The position numbers and the translations under genes were made by a program. Positions 50,070 through 60,156 of a stretch of DNA of 64,000 bases are shown one piece after another. The DNA comes from Alphaproteobacteria bacterium. GTDB taxonomy: Bacteria; Pseudomonadota; Alphaproteobacteria; ATCC43930; CGMCC-115725. The notes beneath the pieces were generated by a model. That model worked only from the letters and a program-made list of their open reading frames with translations, made no database searches and was not told where the DNA came from. Each line of letters begins with the position of its first letter. The stretch's first letter is position 1. The DNA lies in NCBI GenBank assembly GCA_019240125.1, contig JAFAYW010000183.1, forward strand, positions 1 to 64,000. The letters are read 5' to 3'.

Positions 50070-50810
50070 TTAGGCTTGCGGCGCGACCGAGAGGCGACCG
50101 ACCGTGCCGTGCCGTTCGATCAGGCTGGCGATAAGCCCGTTCTTCTTCGACTCCTCGACAAATTCGCGCAGGAAGACGAAGGCCGCTTCGTTCTTCTTGG
50201 GGGTGCCGATGGCTTGCTGAACGGACGCGAACTGGCCGTCGAGGATGCGCGAACCCGGGAGTTTTTCGACCAGCTCAATGAGACCGGGGCGCAGCCCCGC
50301 ATAGGCATCCATCTTCTCATCGGTGAAGGCCTTCACCGCCGCGTCGGCGCTGTTGTATTGCAGCAGCTTCGCGTTCTTCAGATTGTTTTCAAGCCACAAG
50401 CAATAGGCGCTGCGGGCGGTCACCGCGACACGCTTGCCGGCCTGATCAACCTCCGCCACCGATTTGATCGGCGAGCCGGCCGGCACCAGATAGGTCGCCT
50501 CGATCTCGCAGTAAGCGGCGGTGAACGACACCACCTGCGCGCGTTGCGGCTCGGCGCCGATATTGCCGATATCCCATTTGTCGTTCGGGGCGTCGTCGGC
50601 CAATTCGCCGGGCTTTTCATACGGAATGTATTTGACCGGCACACCGAGCCGGCCGGCCAGGGCCGCCGCCATGTCGGGCGACACTCCGGTCGGGTCGCCG
50701 GATGGGTCACGGCCGGTGACCAGCAGGAAATTTCCCATGTTGATCGCGGCGCGCAGAACGCCGGTCGGCGCGAGTTGGGCGATGACATCAGATGACGGGG
50801 TTACGGGCAT
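50070..50810 (-). CDS. Family 3 solute-binding domain protein lacking a signal peptide
   Basis: 246 aa, periplasmic-binding-protein-like fold of amino-acid receptors: LRAAINMGNFLLVTG, GVSPDMAAALAGRLGVPVKYIPY, WDIGNIGAEPQRAQVVSFTAAYCEIEATYLVPAGSPI, VDQAGKRVAVTARSAYCLWLENNL. The domain starts at residue 13, directly after the only available ATG, so no export signal can be encoded; it would stay in the cytoplasm. That is odd for this family. There are no transporter genes nearby. It lacks a clear ribosome site. Confidence 0.82.
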   Translation of the reverse strand: MPVTPSSDVIAQLAPTGVLRAAINMGNFLLVTGRDPSGDPTGVSPDMAAALAGRLGVPVKYIPYEKPGELADDAPNDKWDIGNIGAEPQRAQVVSFTAAYCEIEATYLVPAGSPIKSVAEVDQAGKRVAVTARSAYCLWLENNLKNAKLLQYNSADAAVKAFTDEKMDAYAGLRPGLIELVEKLPGSRILDGQFASVQQAIGTPKKNEAAFVFLREFVEESKKNGLIASLIERHGTVGRLSVAPQA

Positions 50811-51042
50811 CGGGCGGGATCCGGATATGGTTAGGAATAGAGCAGAGGAATGAGCGAAATCGAGGCGAGGTTAGTACCGATCGGCGCGGCTCGCCAAGCA
50901 CGTGATTTCCCCAGCATCAAGAGGGTGCCCCGGCGAAGAACCCAGTTCTCGGCGCCGCGGGAAGCGGTATAAGGTGACGCCGCGGCTGGCGGGCCGTCCT
51001 GCCGGTTATAACGGCTCGCGCAAGGAGCCAGGGAGCACGCTC

Positions 51043-51990
51043 ATGAAACTCTGTTTCTTCAATGATTTCCGGATCGGCGTCGTCAAAGGCGATAGCGTGG
51101 TCGATGTGACCTCGACGGTCAGCGACATCCCACATGTCGAACCGGGCGACCTGATGAACGGGCTGATCGGCAAATTCGATCAGTATCGCTCAAAGATCGA
51201 GCAGGCCGTTTCAAGCGGCACCGGCGTCGCTCTGTCGAGCGTTAAGATCCGCCCGCCCGTCACCAAACCAGCGACAATCGACTGCATGGCCGTCAATTAC
51301 ATGGAAGACGGCACGCGCAGCGCCCCGGCGCCGATCAATGCCTTTCATAAATCGCCGAGCGCGATCATTGGCGACGGCGACACGATGGTATTGCCCGACG
51401 CACCCGCTACCATTTTCGAGGGCGAAGCGGAAATGGCGGTTATTATCGGCAAGCGCTGCAGCAATGTCAGCGAAGCCGAGGCGATGGATTACGTATTCGG
51501 CTACACCAACTTCATCGATGGCTCGGCACGCGGCTTGCCGCCAGCGGGCAATGTGTTCTTCCAGATGAAGTCGCGCGACACCTTCGCGCCGATCGGTCCG
51601 TATCTCGTCACCAAGGATGAGATCAAGGACCCGCAGAAGCTGCAGATCACGCTGAAGAATAACGGCCAGGTCATGCAGACCTTCAACACCGACGACATGG
51701 GCCACAAGATCGCCAAGTGCATTTCCTGGCTGTCGGCGATCCACACGCTCGTGCCGGGCGACATCGTCGCCACCGGCACCAACCATCGCGGCCTGAACCC
51801 GTTCATGGATGGCGACAAGGTCGAGCTCGAAACCGAAGGGCTCGGCCGGCTGACCTTCCATGTGAAGGACGACCTTAAGCGCACCTGGGCCCGCAAGACG
51901 CGGCTTCAGATGCACGAAGAGGTCAACGAAAAGACCGCGGGGCTCTATCCCGACATCACACCGCAGCTTACCGGCAAATACGCCAAGTAG
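51043..51990 (+). CDS. Fumarylacetoacetate hydrolase (FAH)-family protein
   Basis: 315 aa. The metal-binding acids are E126 and E128 in IFEGEAEMAVIIG and probably D159 in NFIDGSA; K104 in FHKSPSAIIG is conserved. SRDTFAPIGPYLV and VPGDIVATGTNHRG follow the family pattern. Members cleave or decarboxylate oxo-acids, for example in aromatic breakdown. The first 60 residues are an N-terminal domain of the longer FAH type. ATG 51043 has GGGAG and AGGAG upstream. It converges with the alpha/beta hydrolase gene. Confidence 0.9.
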   Translation: MKLCFFNDFRIGVVKGDSVVDVTSTVSDIPHVEPGDLMNGLIGKFDQYRSKIEQAVSSGTGVALSSVKIRPPVTKPATIDCMAVNYMEDGTRSAPAPINAFHKSPSAIIGDGDTMVLPDAPATIFEGEAEMAVIIGKRCSNVSEAEAMDYVFGYTNFIDGSARGLPPAGNVFFQMKSRDTFAPIGPYLVTKDEIKDPQKLQITLKNNGQVMQTFNTDDMGHKIAKCISWLSAIHTLVPGDIVATGTNHRGLNPFMDGDKVELETEGLGRLTFHVKDDLKRTWARKTRLQMHEEVNEKTAGLYPDITPQLTGKYAK

Positions 51991-52011
51991 CGGCGGCTTC
52001 CGGCAAACCGC

Positions 52012-52049
52012 TCACCCTCCCTTCGCAAGGTCCTCGCAGGGGAGGGTGA
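52012..52049. repeat. REP-like hairpin between convergent genes
   Basis: TCACCCTCCC (52012-52021) and GGGAGGGTGA (52040-52049) pair perfectly across 18 bases. TCACCCTCCC-type hairpins are often dispersed in alphaproteobacterial intergenic DNA. Only one copy was noticed in this window. It may also terminate both genes. Confidence 0.5.
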
Positions 52050-52071
52050 TCAGCGCGGCAATACCGTCGCG

Positions 52072-52905
52072 CTAACGGTGGCGGCGCAGGAAATCGATAA
52101 AGATCGCCGCCAATAGGCCCTCCTTGGCGTCCCACTCCTCGAATGCAACATCGAGGTCGGCGCGGTCTTCGGTCAGCACCTCATGATATTCGCTGTTCGG
52201 CATCAGCCGGTGCGCCACTTGACCGGGATTGCGCGGGTGTACCCGGTCATTGCCCGGGATGATGCAGGCCGGCACGGTCATCGACCGCAAATCCTCGGGT
52301 GACAGCCCGATCACGGCATGATCGGAGCCAGCCTCGAAGCTATGCCGCCAGCGTTTCATGCGGGCGATGAAATCCTGCGGTTCGATCGCCATCAAGCGGT
52401 CGCGGCTTTGCGGATTGTTGCCGATGATCTCGCGCCAGTGGTCCATCGCGCAGACCGCCTCCATGCCGCCGCGCTGCGCCGCCTCGACATGCGAGGTGTA
52501 GTACTGATTCGCGAGGTGCTTTGCGGCATAAGCACCGCCGGTCACACGCCACAGCAGAAGGCCGCGCACCGCCTCGGGCCGGCGCAAGGTCAGGACCATC
52601 GCGAGGCGGCAGCCTGACGAGCTGCCGCCGATATAGGCCGGCAATGCGTCGATGCTCTTCAACAGCTCATAAAGGTCTTCGGCCCACACTTCGTTTTCGC
52701 TGTCCCCTTCGATCAAGACGTCGGAGGCACCGGTATTGCGCCGGTCGTAGACCACGACCCTGTAGCCGGCCTCGGCGATCTTTTCGCCGAGCCCGCGTAC
52801 CGACATGCCGCCGCGTCGGCCACCCGGCTGTATCGCGACGAAGGGGCCGCGATCGCCGAGTATATCGTAGTGCAGATTGATGCCGCGGATCTGAGCGACG
52901 GGCAT
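52072..52905 (-). CDS. Alpha/beta hydrolase
   Basis: 277 aa. N-terminal LHYDILGDRGPFVAIQPGGRRGG (oxyanion region), YDRRNTGASD, nucleophile S96 within GSSSG (94-98) and acid D in IPGNDRVHP. The expected C-terminal catalytic histidine is not obvious; the matching stretch reads EYHEVLTEDRADLD. Either the YH histidine substitutes or it is not a standard hydrolase. GGGAGG precedes ATG 52905. It lies divergent from the LLM gene at 52982. Confidence 0.83.
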   Translation of the reverse strand: MPVAQIRGINLHYDILGDRGPFVAIQPGGRRGGMSVRGLGEKIAEAGYRVVVYDRRNTGASDVLIEGDSENEVWAEDLYELLKSIDALPAYIGGSSSGCRLAMVLTLRRPEAVRGLLLWRVTGGAYAAKHLANQYYTSHVEAAQRGGMEAVCAMDHWREIIGNNPQSRDRLMAIEPQDFIARMKRWRHSFEAGSDHAVIGLSPEDLRSMTVPACIIPGNDRVHPRNPGQVAHRLMPNSEYHEVLTEDRADLDVAFEEWDAKEGLLAAIFIDFLRRHR

Positions 52906-52981
52906 GGGGGTCCTCCCTTTCGGTTGGCGAGCGGTTGCCGCGATGGTAGCTGATTTCGCACAGCGGAACAGCGAGGCGGCG

Positions 52982-53980
52982 ATGCAAGTCGGGTTTTTCT
53001 TCTGGCCGTTCAGCCCGGACCTGGTCGGCCGCGTGGCCGAGGCAGCCGAGGGCTTCGGGTTCGACATGATCGGGATCGCTGACACGCCGGGTAATGCGAT
53101 GGATCCATGGATCGCTGCGACACTGGTGGCGCAGGCCACCACTCGGTCCCGCATATCACTCTGCGTCAGCAACCTCACTTCGCGCCATCCGGCAGCATCC
53201 GCCGCGGCGATCGCGTCGCTCGACCTGTTGGCGCCGGACCGCGCGATCCTCGGCATCGGTACCGGGCATAGCGGCACCACCAATCTTGGCCTGCCCCGCT
53301 CGACCATCGCCGAGATGGAGGCCGGCACGCGCTTTATGCAAGCCTTGCTGGCGGGCCAGCCCGCGACCTGGCAGGGCCGCACGGCCCACTTACCCTGGGT
53401 GAAGCGACCGAGCCCGGTCTTTGTTGCCGCCTCAGGGCCCAAGGCGCTGGGCAGCGCAGGCGCTACCGCGAACGGCGCCTTTGTCAATTTTGGCATCGAC
53501 GGTGAAAACCTGAAGCGCACCGAAGCGGCAGTGCGGCAGGGTGCCGCCGCGGTCAGCCGCAATCCGGACGATGTCGAGGTCTGGCAGATCGCCGCGCTCG
53601 ACTGCAACCGCGACGGCACCGCCGCGCGCCAGCGGATCGGCGCTATTCTTGCCTTCATGGCGGGCGGTTACATCCTGCAAGGCGATCCCACCGCGCGTGG
53701 TGTGCCGGCCGAACTATGCGATGCGATCGGCGAATTGCGGCGCCGCTATAGCACGCGCCCGGGCGCCGCCGACGCCGCACTGGTCGATGAATTGGGACTG
53801 TTCGATTACCTGTCACGCCGGTTTGCGATCTACGGCACGCCCGAGCAATGCCGAGACCAAATGCTCGCGGCGCAAGCCGCTGGACTGTCGCGCGTCATGT
53901 TCACCGTCAGCCTGGCGGCCGACCCGGTCGCGACCGTCGAGCTGTTTGGCAGAGAAGTCTTGCCTGCCCTGCAGACATAG
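52982..53980 (+). CDS. LLM-class flavin-dependent oxidoreductase
   Basis: 332 aa, F420/FMN-type luciferase-like TIM barrel resembling methylenetetrahydromethanopterin-reductase-like enzymes. It opens MQVGFFFWPFSPDLVGRVAEAAEGFGFDMIGIADTPGN, with ISLCVSNLTSRHPAASAAAIASLDLLAPDRAILGIGTGHSG and PVFVAASGPKAL. Substrate unknown. GAGG precedes ATG 52982. Third LLM enzyme of this window and the last gene before the ribosomal/cell-envelope cluster. Confidence 0.87.
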   Translation: MQVGFFFWPFSPDLVGRVAEAAEGFGFDMIGIADTPGNAMDPWIAATLVAQATTRSRISLCVSNLTSRHPAASAAAIASLDLLAPDRAILGIGTGHSGTTNLGLPRSTIAEMEAGTRFMQALLAGQPATWQGRTAHLPWVKRPSPVFVAASGPKALGSAGATANGAFVNFGIDGENLKRTEAAVRQGAAAVSRNPDDVEVWQIAALDCNRDGTAARQRIGAILAFMAGGYILQGDPTARGVPAELCDAIGELRRRYSTRPGAADAALVDELGLFDYLSRRFAIYGTPEQCRDQMLAAQAAGLSRVMFTVSLAADPVATVELFGREVLPALQT

Positions 53981-54143
53981 CCCGAGCCGGCGCTTGCCAA
54001 ACGACGCGCGGCGCCTTACCTAACCCCGGCGTAAACCTCACGCAGGATTTGCGGCGCTCCGCTATGGAGAGCCGCTCCGGTGTCGGCCCGATCTTCGGGA
54101 CCGATCTTCTCCTGCGGCGGCCTAACCGGAAAGGACAGTTCAG

Positions 54144-54977
54144 ATGGCACTTCCCGAGTACTCGATGCGTGGGCTTCTCGAAGCCGGCGTGCATTTTGGT
54201 CACCACACAAGGCGCTGGAACCCGAAGATGGCGCCGTACCTCTTTGGCGTCCGCAACGGCATTCACATCATCGACCTGGAACAGAGCGTGCCGCTGCTGC
54301 GGCAAGGGCTCGAGGCGATCCGCGAGGTCGTGTCCGGCGGTGGACGCGTGCTGCTCGTCGGCACCAAGCGCCAGGCGCAGGACGCCATCGCCGATGCCGC
54401 GAAGCGCTGCGGCCAGTATTATGTCAACTACCGCTGGCTCGGCGGCATGCTGACAAACTTCAAGACGATCTCCCAGTCGATCAAGCGCTTGCGCGAGCTC
54501 GATGAGCGTATCGTCGCCGAGGAAAGCGGCCTCACCAAGCGCGAGCTGCTCGAACTGACGCGCGACCGCGACAAACTCGAACGCGCGCTGGGCGGCATCA
54601 AGGACATGGGCGGACTCCCCGATATCCTGTTTGTGATCGACACGAACAAGGAAGCGATCGCGGTCGCCGAGGCGAACACGCTGCGTATTCCCGTCGTAGC
54701 CGTGCTCGATTCGAACTCGTCGCCCGACGGCATCGCCTATCCGATCCCGGGCAATGACGACGCCATGCGTGCCATTCACATGTATTGCGACCTGGTATCG
54801 GGCGCAGTGCTCGATGGATTGCAGGCCGAGCTCGCGGCATCTGGCATCGATATTGGCGCGCGGGCGGAAGTCCCCGACGAGATGGTCACCGATGACGAGA
54901 CAGCCGACGAGGCTCCGGCTGAAGCCGTCATGGCCGAGGCGGAGACCGAGGGCGAGAGCGCACCCGCCGCGGAATAA
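54144..54977 (+). CDS. rpsB: 30S ribosomal protein S2
   Basis: 277 aa, about 35 longer than E. coli S2 because of an acidic Glu/Ala tail ([15 protein letters not shown] and on) typical of alphaproteobacteria. The start [27 protein letters not shown], the [15 protein letters not shown] segment and [21 protein letters not shown] are standard. It binds 16S rRNA and S1. AAGGA site. tsf follows after 27 bases, forming the usual operon. The 163 bases upstream should carry the promoter and leader. Confidence 0.98.
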   Translation: MALPEYSMRGLLEAGVHFGHHTRRWNPKMAPYLFGVRNGIHIIDLEQSVPLLRQGLEAIREVVSGGGRVLLVGTKRQAQDAIADAAKRCGQYYVNYRWLGGMLTNFKTISQSIKRLRELDERIVAEESGLTKRELLELTRDRDKLERALGGIKDMGGLPDILFVIDTNKEAIAVAEANTLRIPVVAVLDSNSSPDGIAYPIPGNDDAMRAIHMYCDLVSGAVLDGLQAELAASGIDIGARAEVPDEMVTDDETADEAPAEAVMAEAETEGESAPAAE

Positions 54978-55004
54978 ACAGGCTCGAACGAGAGGATTTG
55001 ATCG

Positions 55005-55940
55005 ATGGCCGAGATCACGGCAGCGCTGGTCAAGGAGTTGCGCGAAAAGACCGGCGCCGGGATGATGGATTGCAAGCGCGCCCTGGGGGAAACCTCGGGC
55101 GACATGGAAGGTGCGGTCGACTGGCTGCGCAAAAAGGGCCTAGCGGCCGCCGCCAAAAAGGCAGGGCGGGTCGCGGCCGAAGGTCTGGTCGGCATGGCCA
55201 CGCGCGGCCTTGCCGGCGCCGTGGTCGAGGTCAATTCTGAAACGGATTTCGTGTCGCGCAACGAGCTGTTCCAGGCATTTGTGCGCACCGCCGCCGGATT
55301 GGTGGTCGGCGGCGACGGCTCGGCCGAAGGGCTGGGTGCGATGCCCTACCCGGGCACCGGCCGCAGCGTCGCCGACGAACTGACGGAGCTGGTCGGCCGC
55401 ATTGGTGAAAACCTCGTATTGCGGCGGGCTGCCCGGCTGGAAGTGTCGAAGGGTGCGGTCGCCTCCTACATGCACAATTCCTTGGCACCCGGGCTCGGGA
55501 AGATCGGTGTATTGGTGGCTCTTGAGTCCGAGGCCGCCGCCGACGCGTTGGCCGCGCTAGGCCGGCAACTGGCAATGCATGTCGCCGCCGCGAACCCGCA
55601 GTACCTTGAAAGCACCGCGGTGCCCGGCGCGGCGCTCGATCGCGAACGCGATGTGCTGCGCGAGCAGGCATTGGCCAGCGGCAAGTCGGTGGACGTCGTC
55701 GACAAGATGGTCGAAGGCCGTCTGCGCAAGTTCTACGAGGAGACGGTGCTGCTCGATCAGGTCTTCTTCGGACCGGATTCTGACGGTAAGAGCCGGGTGC
55801 GTCAGGTCGTCGAAGCGGCTGCCAAGAAAGCTGGCTCGCCGATCAAGGTGACCGGGTTTGTCCGGATGCAGCTGGGCGAAGGCATTGACAAGCCGGTCGG
55901 CGATCTTGCCTCCGAGGTCGCCGCGACGCTGAAGCACTGA
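55005..55940 (+). CDS. tsf: Elongation factor Ts
   Basis: 311 aa. It catalyses GDP/GTP exchange on EF-Tu. [22 protein letters not shown] (signature 1 region), [15 protein letters not shown] (signature 2), and helical/dimerisation parts with [18 protein letters not shown] are intact. Start ATG 55005 behind GAGAGG. Between tsf and pyrH is a GC-rich hairpin that could lower readthrough. Confidence 0.98.
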   Translation: MAEITAALVKELREKTGAGMMDCKRALGETSGDMEGAVDWLRKKGLAAAAKKAGRVAAEGLVGMATRGLAGAVVEVNSETDFVSRNELFQAFVRTAAGLVVGGDGSAEGLGAMPYPGTGRSVADELTELVGRIGENLVLRRAARLEVSKGAVASYMHNSLAPGLGKIGVLVALESEAAADALAALGRQLAMHVAAANPQYLESTAVPGAALDRERDVLREQALASGKSVDVVDKMVEGRLRKFYEETVLLDQVFFGPDSDGKSRVRQVVEAAAKKAGSPIKVTGFVRMQLGEGIDKPVGDLASEVAATLKH

Positions 55941-56007
55941 CGCAACCGGGACGTGCGCTGCGCGCTGCGGCGACACGTGCAAATCGGATGCGGTTTGTGT
56001 AGGGTGC

Positions 56008-56031
56008 GCCCGCCTGCGTGGGCGGGCATTT
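56008..56031 (+). terminator. Weak intercistronic hairpin between tsf and pyrH
   Basis: GCCCGCC/GGCGGGC, 7-bp stem with a 6-base loop followed by ATTTC. The T-run is poor, so partial termination or mRNA processing is more likely than a full stop. Confidence 0.45.
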
Positions 56032-56053
56032 CAGCCAGGTGGGCGCGCGCCGT

Positions 56054-56779
56054 ATGACTGCCGATCTCAAGTATCGCCGGGTGCTGATGAAGGTATCCGG
56101 CGAAGCGCTGATGGGCGACCGCGACTATGGCCTCGATCCCGATATGCTTACCCGCATCGCGGGCGAAATCCGGTCGGTGCACGAACTGGGTGTCCAGTTG
56201 TGCCTGGTCATCGGCGGTGGCAACATTTTCCGGGGTGTATCGGCGGCAGCCGCCGGGATGGAGCGTGCCTCGGCCGACTACATGGGCATGCTGGCAACGG
56301 TGATAAACGCGCTGGCGATGCAAAACGCGCTGGAGCGTCTCAACGTTTCGACGCGGGTCCAATCGGCCATTTCGATGCAGTCGGTATGCGAGCCTTATAT
56401 CCGGCGCCGCGCCATCCGGCATCTGGAAAAGGACCGTGTGGTGATCTTCGGCGCCGGTACCGGCAACCCGTTCTTCACCACCGACACCGCCGCGGCCCTG
56501 CGCGCTTCCGAGATGGGGTGCGACGCGCTGTTAAAGGCGACCAAGGTCGATGGTGTTTACGATGCCGACCCGCACCGCGTTCCGGACGCCAGTCGCTTCG
56601 AGCGGCTCGATTATCACGACGTGCTGGCCCGCGACCTGGAGGTGATGGATGCGTCCGCCATCGCGCTGGCGCGCGAAAGCAGCATTCCTATCCTGGTATT
56701 CTCGATTTTCGAGAGCGGCGGGTTCGCCAAAGTCGTGCAAGGCAAGGGGCGCTTCACGATTATTGAAGAGACCCCATAA
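56054..56779 (+). CDS. pyrH: UMP kinase
   Basis: 241 aa, hexameric bacterial UMP kinase (amino-acid-kinase fold) making UDP. Features: [59 protein letters not shown] and [14 protein letters not shown] use ATG 56054 (MTADLKYRR) instead of the non-ATG start at 56018, matching the family's length; AGGTGGG is nearby. Confidence 0.97.
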   Translation: MTADLKYRRVLMKVSGEALMGDRDYGLDPDMLTRIAGEIRSVHELGVQLCLVIGGGNIFRGVSAAAAGMERASADYMGMLATVINALAMQNALERLNVSTRVQSAISMQSVCEPYIRRRAIRHLEKDRVVIFGAGTGNPFFTTDTAAALRASEMGCDALLKATKVDGVYDADPHRVPDASRFERLDYHDVLARDLEVMDASAIALARESSIPILVFSIFESGGFAKVVQGKGRFTIIEETP

Positions 56780-56817
56780 TAGCGTGCAGGGAAGCGGCAA
56801 ACGCGAGGACAGACGTC

Positions 56818-57377
56818 ATGACCGAAGCCGAGTTGATGAAGGATTTGCGCCGCCGCATGGACGGCGCGCTCGATGTATTGCGCAAGGAGTTCGGCGGGCT
56901 GCGCACCGGTCGTGCCTCGGCCAGCCTGCTGGAGCCGGTCGTGGTCGAGGCCTACGGCAATACGGTGCCGCTCAACCAGGTCGCCAGCGTCAATGTCCCC
57001 GAGCCGCGGATGATCACGGTGCAGGTCTGGGACCGCGGGCTCGCCAAATCGGTCGACAAGGCGATCCGTGAATCCGGGCTTGGCCTGAACCCGCAGACGG
57101 AAGGCCAGACCATCCGAGTGCCGATCCCCGAGTTGAACCAGGAGCGACGCAAGGAACTCAGCAAAGTCGCTGGTAAATATGCCGAGGAGGCGCGCATCGC
57201 GGTACGCAATGTGCGACGGGACGGCGTCGAGGAATCGCGCAAGCTGGAGAAAAACGGCGACCTTTCGCAAGATCAGCAACGCAAGTTGCAGGGCGATATC
57301 CAGCACCTGACCGACGACCACGTCAAAAAGATCGACGACACCTTGGCGCAGAAGGAGAAGGAAATCCTTCAGGTCTG

Positions 57378-57378
<1 letters not shown>
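56818..57378 (+). CDS. frr: Ribosome recycling factor
   Basis: 186 aa, all expected features: [33 protein letters not shown], the beta-domain [29 protein letters not shown] and [24 protein letters not shown]. It splits post-termination ribosomes with EF-G. GAGGA site. Its TGA overlaps the uppS ATG by one base. Confidence 0.98.
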
Positions 57379-58089
<711 letters not shown>

Positions 58090-58112
<23 letters not shown>

Positions 58113-58917
58113 ACGCAGCTCGCTGCTACCACGCATCGCCTCGGCGCTGGTTCTGGCTCCCGTCGCGATTGCCGCAATCTGGTTCGGCGGGCTGCCGTTT
58201 CAGCTGCTGACGCTCGGCGCTGCCGGCATCATGGCCTGGGAATGGGCGCGGCTGTGCCGCGGGGGCACGCTTGGCCGCAGCGGTCTCACCGGGATCGCCG
58301 TCGTGCTGGTGGTCGTGGTGCTCGGCGCGAGCGGCCTGACCATGCCGGCCGTCGTGCTCAGCCTCACCGGGTCGTTGGCGATTTACGCGCTTGGACGGAT
58401 CGACGGCGACACCGCGCCGAGCTGGCTCGCGGCCGGTCTGATCTGGCTCGCCCTTCCCTGCGTCCTGCTGCTGTGGCTGTCGCGGCTTGACCCTGCAGGC
58501 CGCACAACCGTGCTATGGATATTCGCGATTGTCTGGGCGACCGATGTCGGCGCCTACGCCGCCGGACGCGGCATCGGCGGCCCACGGCTGGCGCCCCGGC
58601 TGAGCCCGCGCAAGACCTGGGCCGGTCTGATCGGCGGCGTTTTCTGCGCCGGACTGGCCGGCTGGTCGACCGGTCACTTCACGGCGGTGTCCCCGGTTCT
58701 GCCGCTGATCCTGGTCAGCGCCGCTCTTGCGATTGTCGAGCAGTTCGGCGATCTTGTGGAGTCGATGGCCAAGCGAAGGTTCAATGTGAAAGATTCGAGT
58801 GGCCTCATTCCCGGGCATGGCGGACTTCTCGATCGGCTTGACGGCTTGCTGACCGTCGTGCCGGCGGTCGCCTTATTGACCTGGATCGATAATGGACGCG
58901 TATTGGCATGGCGGTGA
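58090..58917 (+). CDS. cdsA: Phosphatidate cytidylyltransferase
   Basis: 275 aa, polytopic membrane enzyme making CDP-diacylglycerol from phosphatidate and CTP. The family signature near the C-terminus is complete: SMAKRRFNVKDSSGLIPGHGG then LLDRLDG. Seven or eight helices are predicted. GTG 58090 is the first reasonable start and lies 23 bases inside uppS; TTG 58099 is an alternative. No strong ribosome site, so coupling to uppS is probable. Confidence 0.94.
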
Positions 58918-60119
58918 ACGCGGCGATGCGGGAGGCTCCCCCTCCCAACCTTTCGACGGATCGCCCACGTCGCGTCAGCATCCTCGGATCGACCGGCTCA
59001 ATCGGCACAAACACCGTCGATCTGCTCGAACGCAATCGCGATGACTTCACCGTCGAGGCGCTGACCGCCAATCGCAATGCCGCGCTTCTGGCCGAACAGG
59101 CCAGGTCCCTTGGCGCGCGCTACGCCGCGGTGGTTGACGAGGCCGAATACCCTGCGCTCAAGGAGGCCCTGGCCGGCACTGGCATCGAAATCGGCTGCGG
59201 CCGCGAGTCGCTGATCGAAGCGGCGGAGCGGCCGGCCGATTGGCTGATGGCCGGTATCGTGGGAGCGGCTGGGCTCGAGCCGACCCTCGCCGCGGTGCGC
59301 TGCGGCCGCATGGTGGCATTCGCCAACAAGGAGGTGCTGGTCAGCGCCGGCAGCCTCTTCATGCGCGAAGTCGCGACGCACGGCGCCACCCTGCTGCCGG
59401 TCGACAGCGAGCACAATGCGATCTGGCAGTGCTTTGACTTCACGCGGGTCGAGGGCATCGAAAAGATCGCCCTGACCTGCAGCGGCGGTCCGTTCCGTGA
59501 ATTTACCACCGAACAGATGCGAGACGTGACGCCGGAACAGGCGGTGGCGCACCCGGTTTGGCGGATGGGCGCCAAGATATCTGTCGACTCCGCGACCTTG
59601 ATGAACAAGGGCCTCGAGGTGATCGAGGCGCATCACCTGTTTCAGCTCGCCTCGGAACGCATCGATGTGGTGATCCATCCGCAGTCGATCATTCATGGGC
59701 TGGTGACGTATTGCGACGGCTCGGTATTGGCGCATCTCGGCTCACCCGACATGCGCACGCCGATCGCCTACGCACTCGGCTGGCCGGCGCGTGCCCGGGC
59801 GCCGATGAAGCGGCTCGACCTCACCGAAATTGGCCGGCTGACCTTCGAGGCGCCCGATGAACGGCGTTTCCCGGCTCTCCGTCTGGCGCGCGAGGTGATG
59901 CGACAGGGAGGTGGCTGCGCGACCATCTTCAACGCCGCCAATGAAACGGCGGTGCACGCCTTTCTGAACCGCGAGATCGCCTTCCTCGAAATTGCCGCCA
60001 CGGTGGAACGCGCGCTCGATGCGATCCCGATGCGTGATCTTGATTCGCTGGATGATGTCTACGATCTCGATAGGACCGCCCGCGACACGGCGACCAAGCT
60101 GATCAAGACGCGCGGCTGA
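58908..60119 (+). CDS. dxr: 1-deoxy-D-xylulose 5-phosphate reductoisomerase
   Basis: 403 aa, second step of the MEP isoprenoid pathway, NADPH-dependent. Cofactor loop GSTGSIG (27-33), AFANKEVLVSAG, the metal/substrate motif LLPVDSEHNAIWQ, SGGPFR, and SVDSATLMNKGLEVIEAHHLF are present. ATG 58908 overlaps cdsA by 10 bases; ATG 58926 is an alternative. The context (uppS, dxr) joins isoprenoid supply with cell-envelope synthesis. Confidence 0.97.
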   Translation: MAVNAAMREAPPPNLSTDRPRRVSILGSTGSIGTNTVDLLERNRDDFTVEALTANRNAALLAEQARSLGARYAAVVDEAEYPALKEALAGTGIEIGCGRESLIEAAERPADWLMAGIVGAAGLEPTLAAVRCGRMVAFANKEVLVSAGSLFMREVATHGATLLPVDSEHNAIWQCFDFTRVEGIEKIALTCSGGPFREFTTEQMRDVTPEQAVAHPVWRMGAKISVDSATLMNKGLEVIEAHHLFQLASERIDVVIHPQSIIHGLVTYCDGSVLAHLGSPDMRTPIAYALGWPARARAPMKRLDLTEIGRLTFEAPDERRFPALRLAREVMRQGGGCATIFNAANETAVHAFLNREIAFLEIAATVERALDAIPMRDLDSLDDVYDLDRTARDTATKLIKTRG

Positions 60120-60156
60120 ACATATCCCCACCCGGGAACGCCTACACGGGAACGCG

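Noticed and set aside
55941-56053. Riboswitch between tsf and pyrH
   Set aside because: Only one simple 7-bp hairpin is visible; nothing resembles a known riboswitch core.
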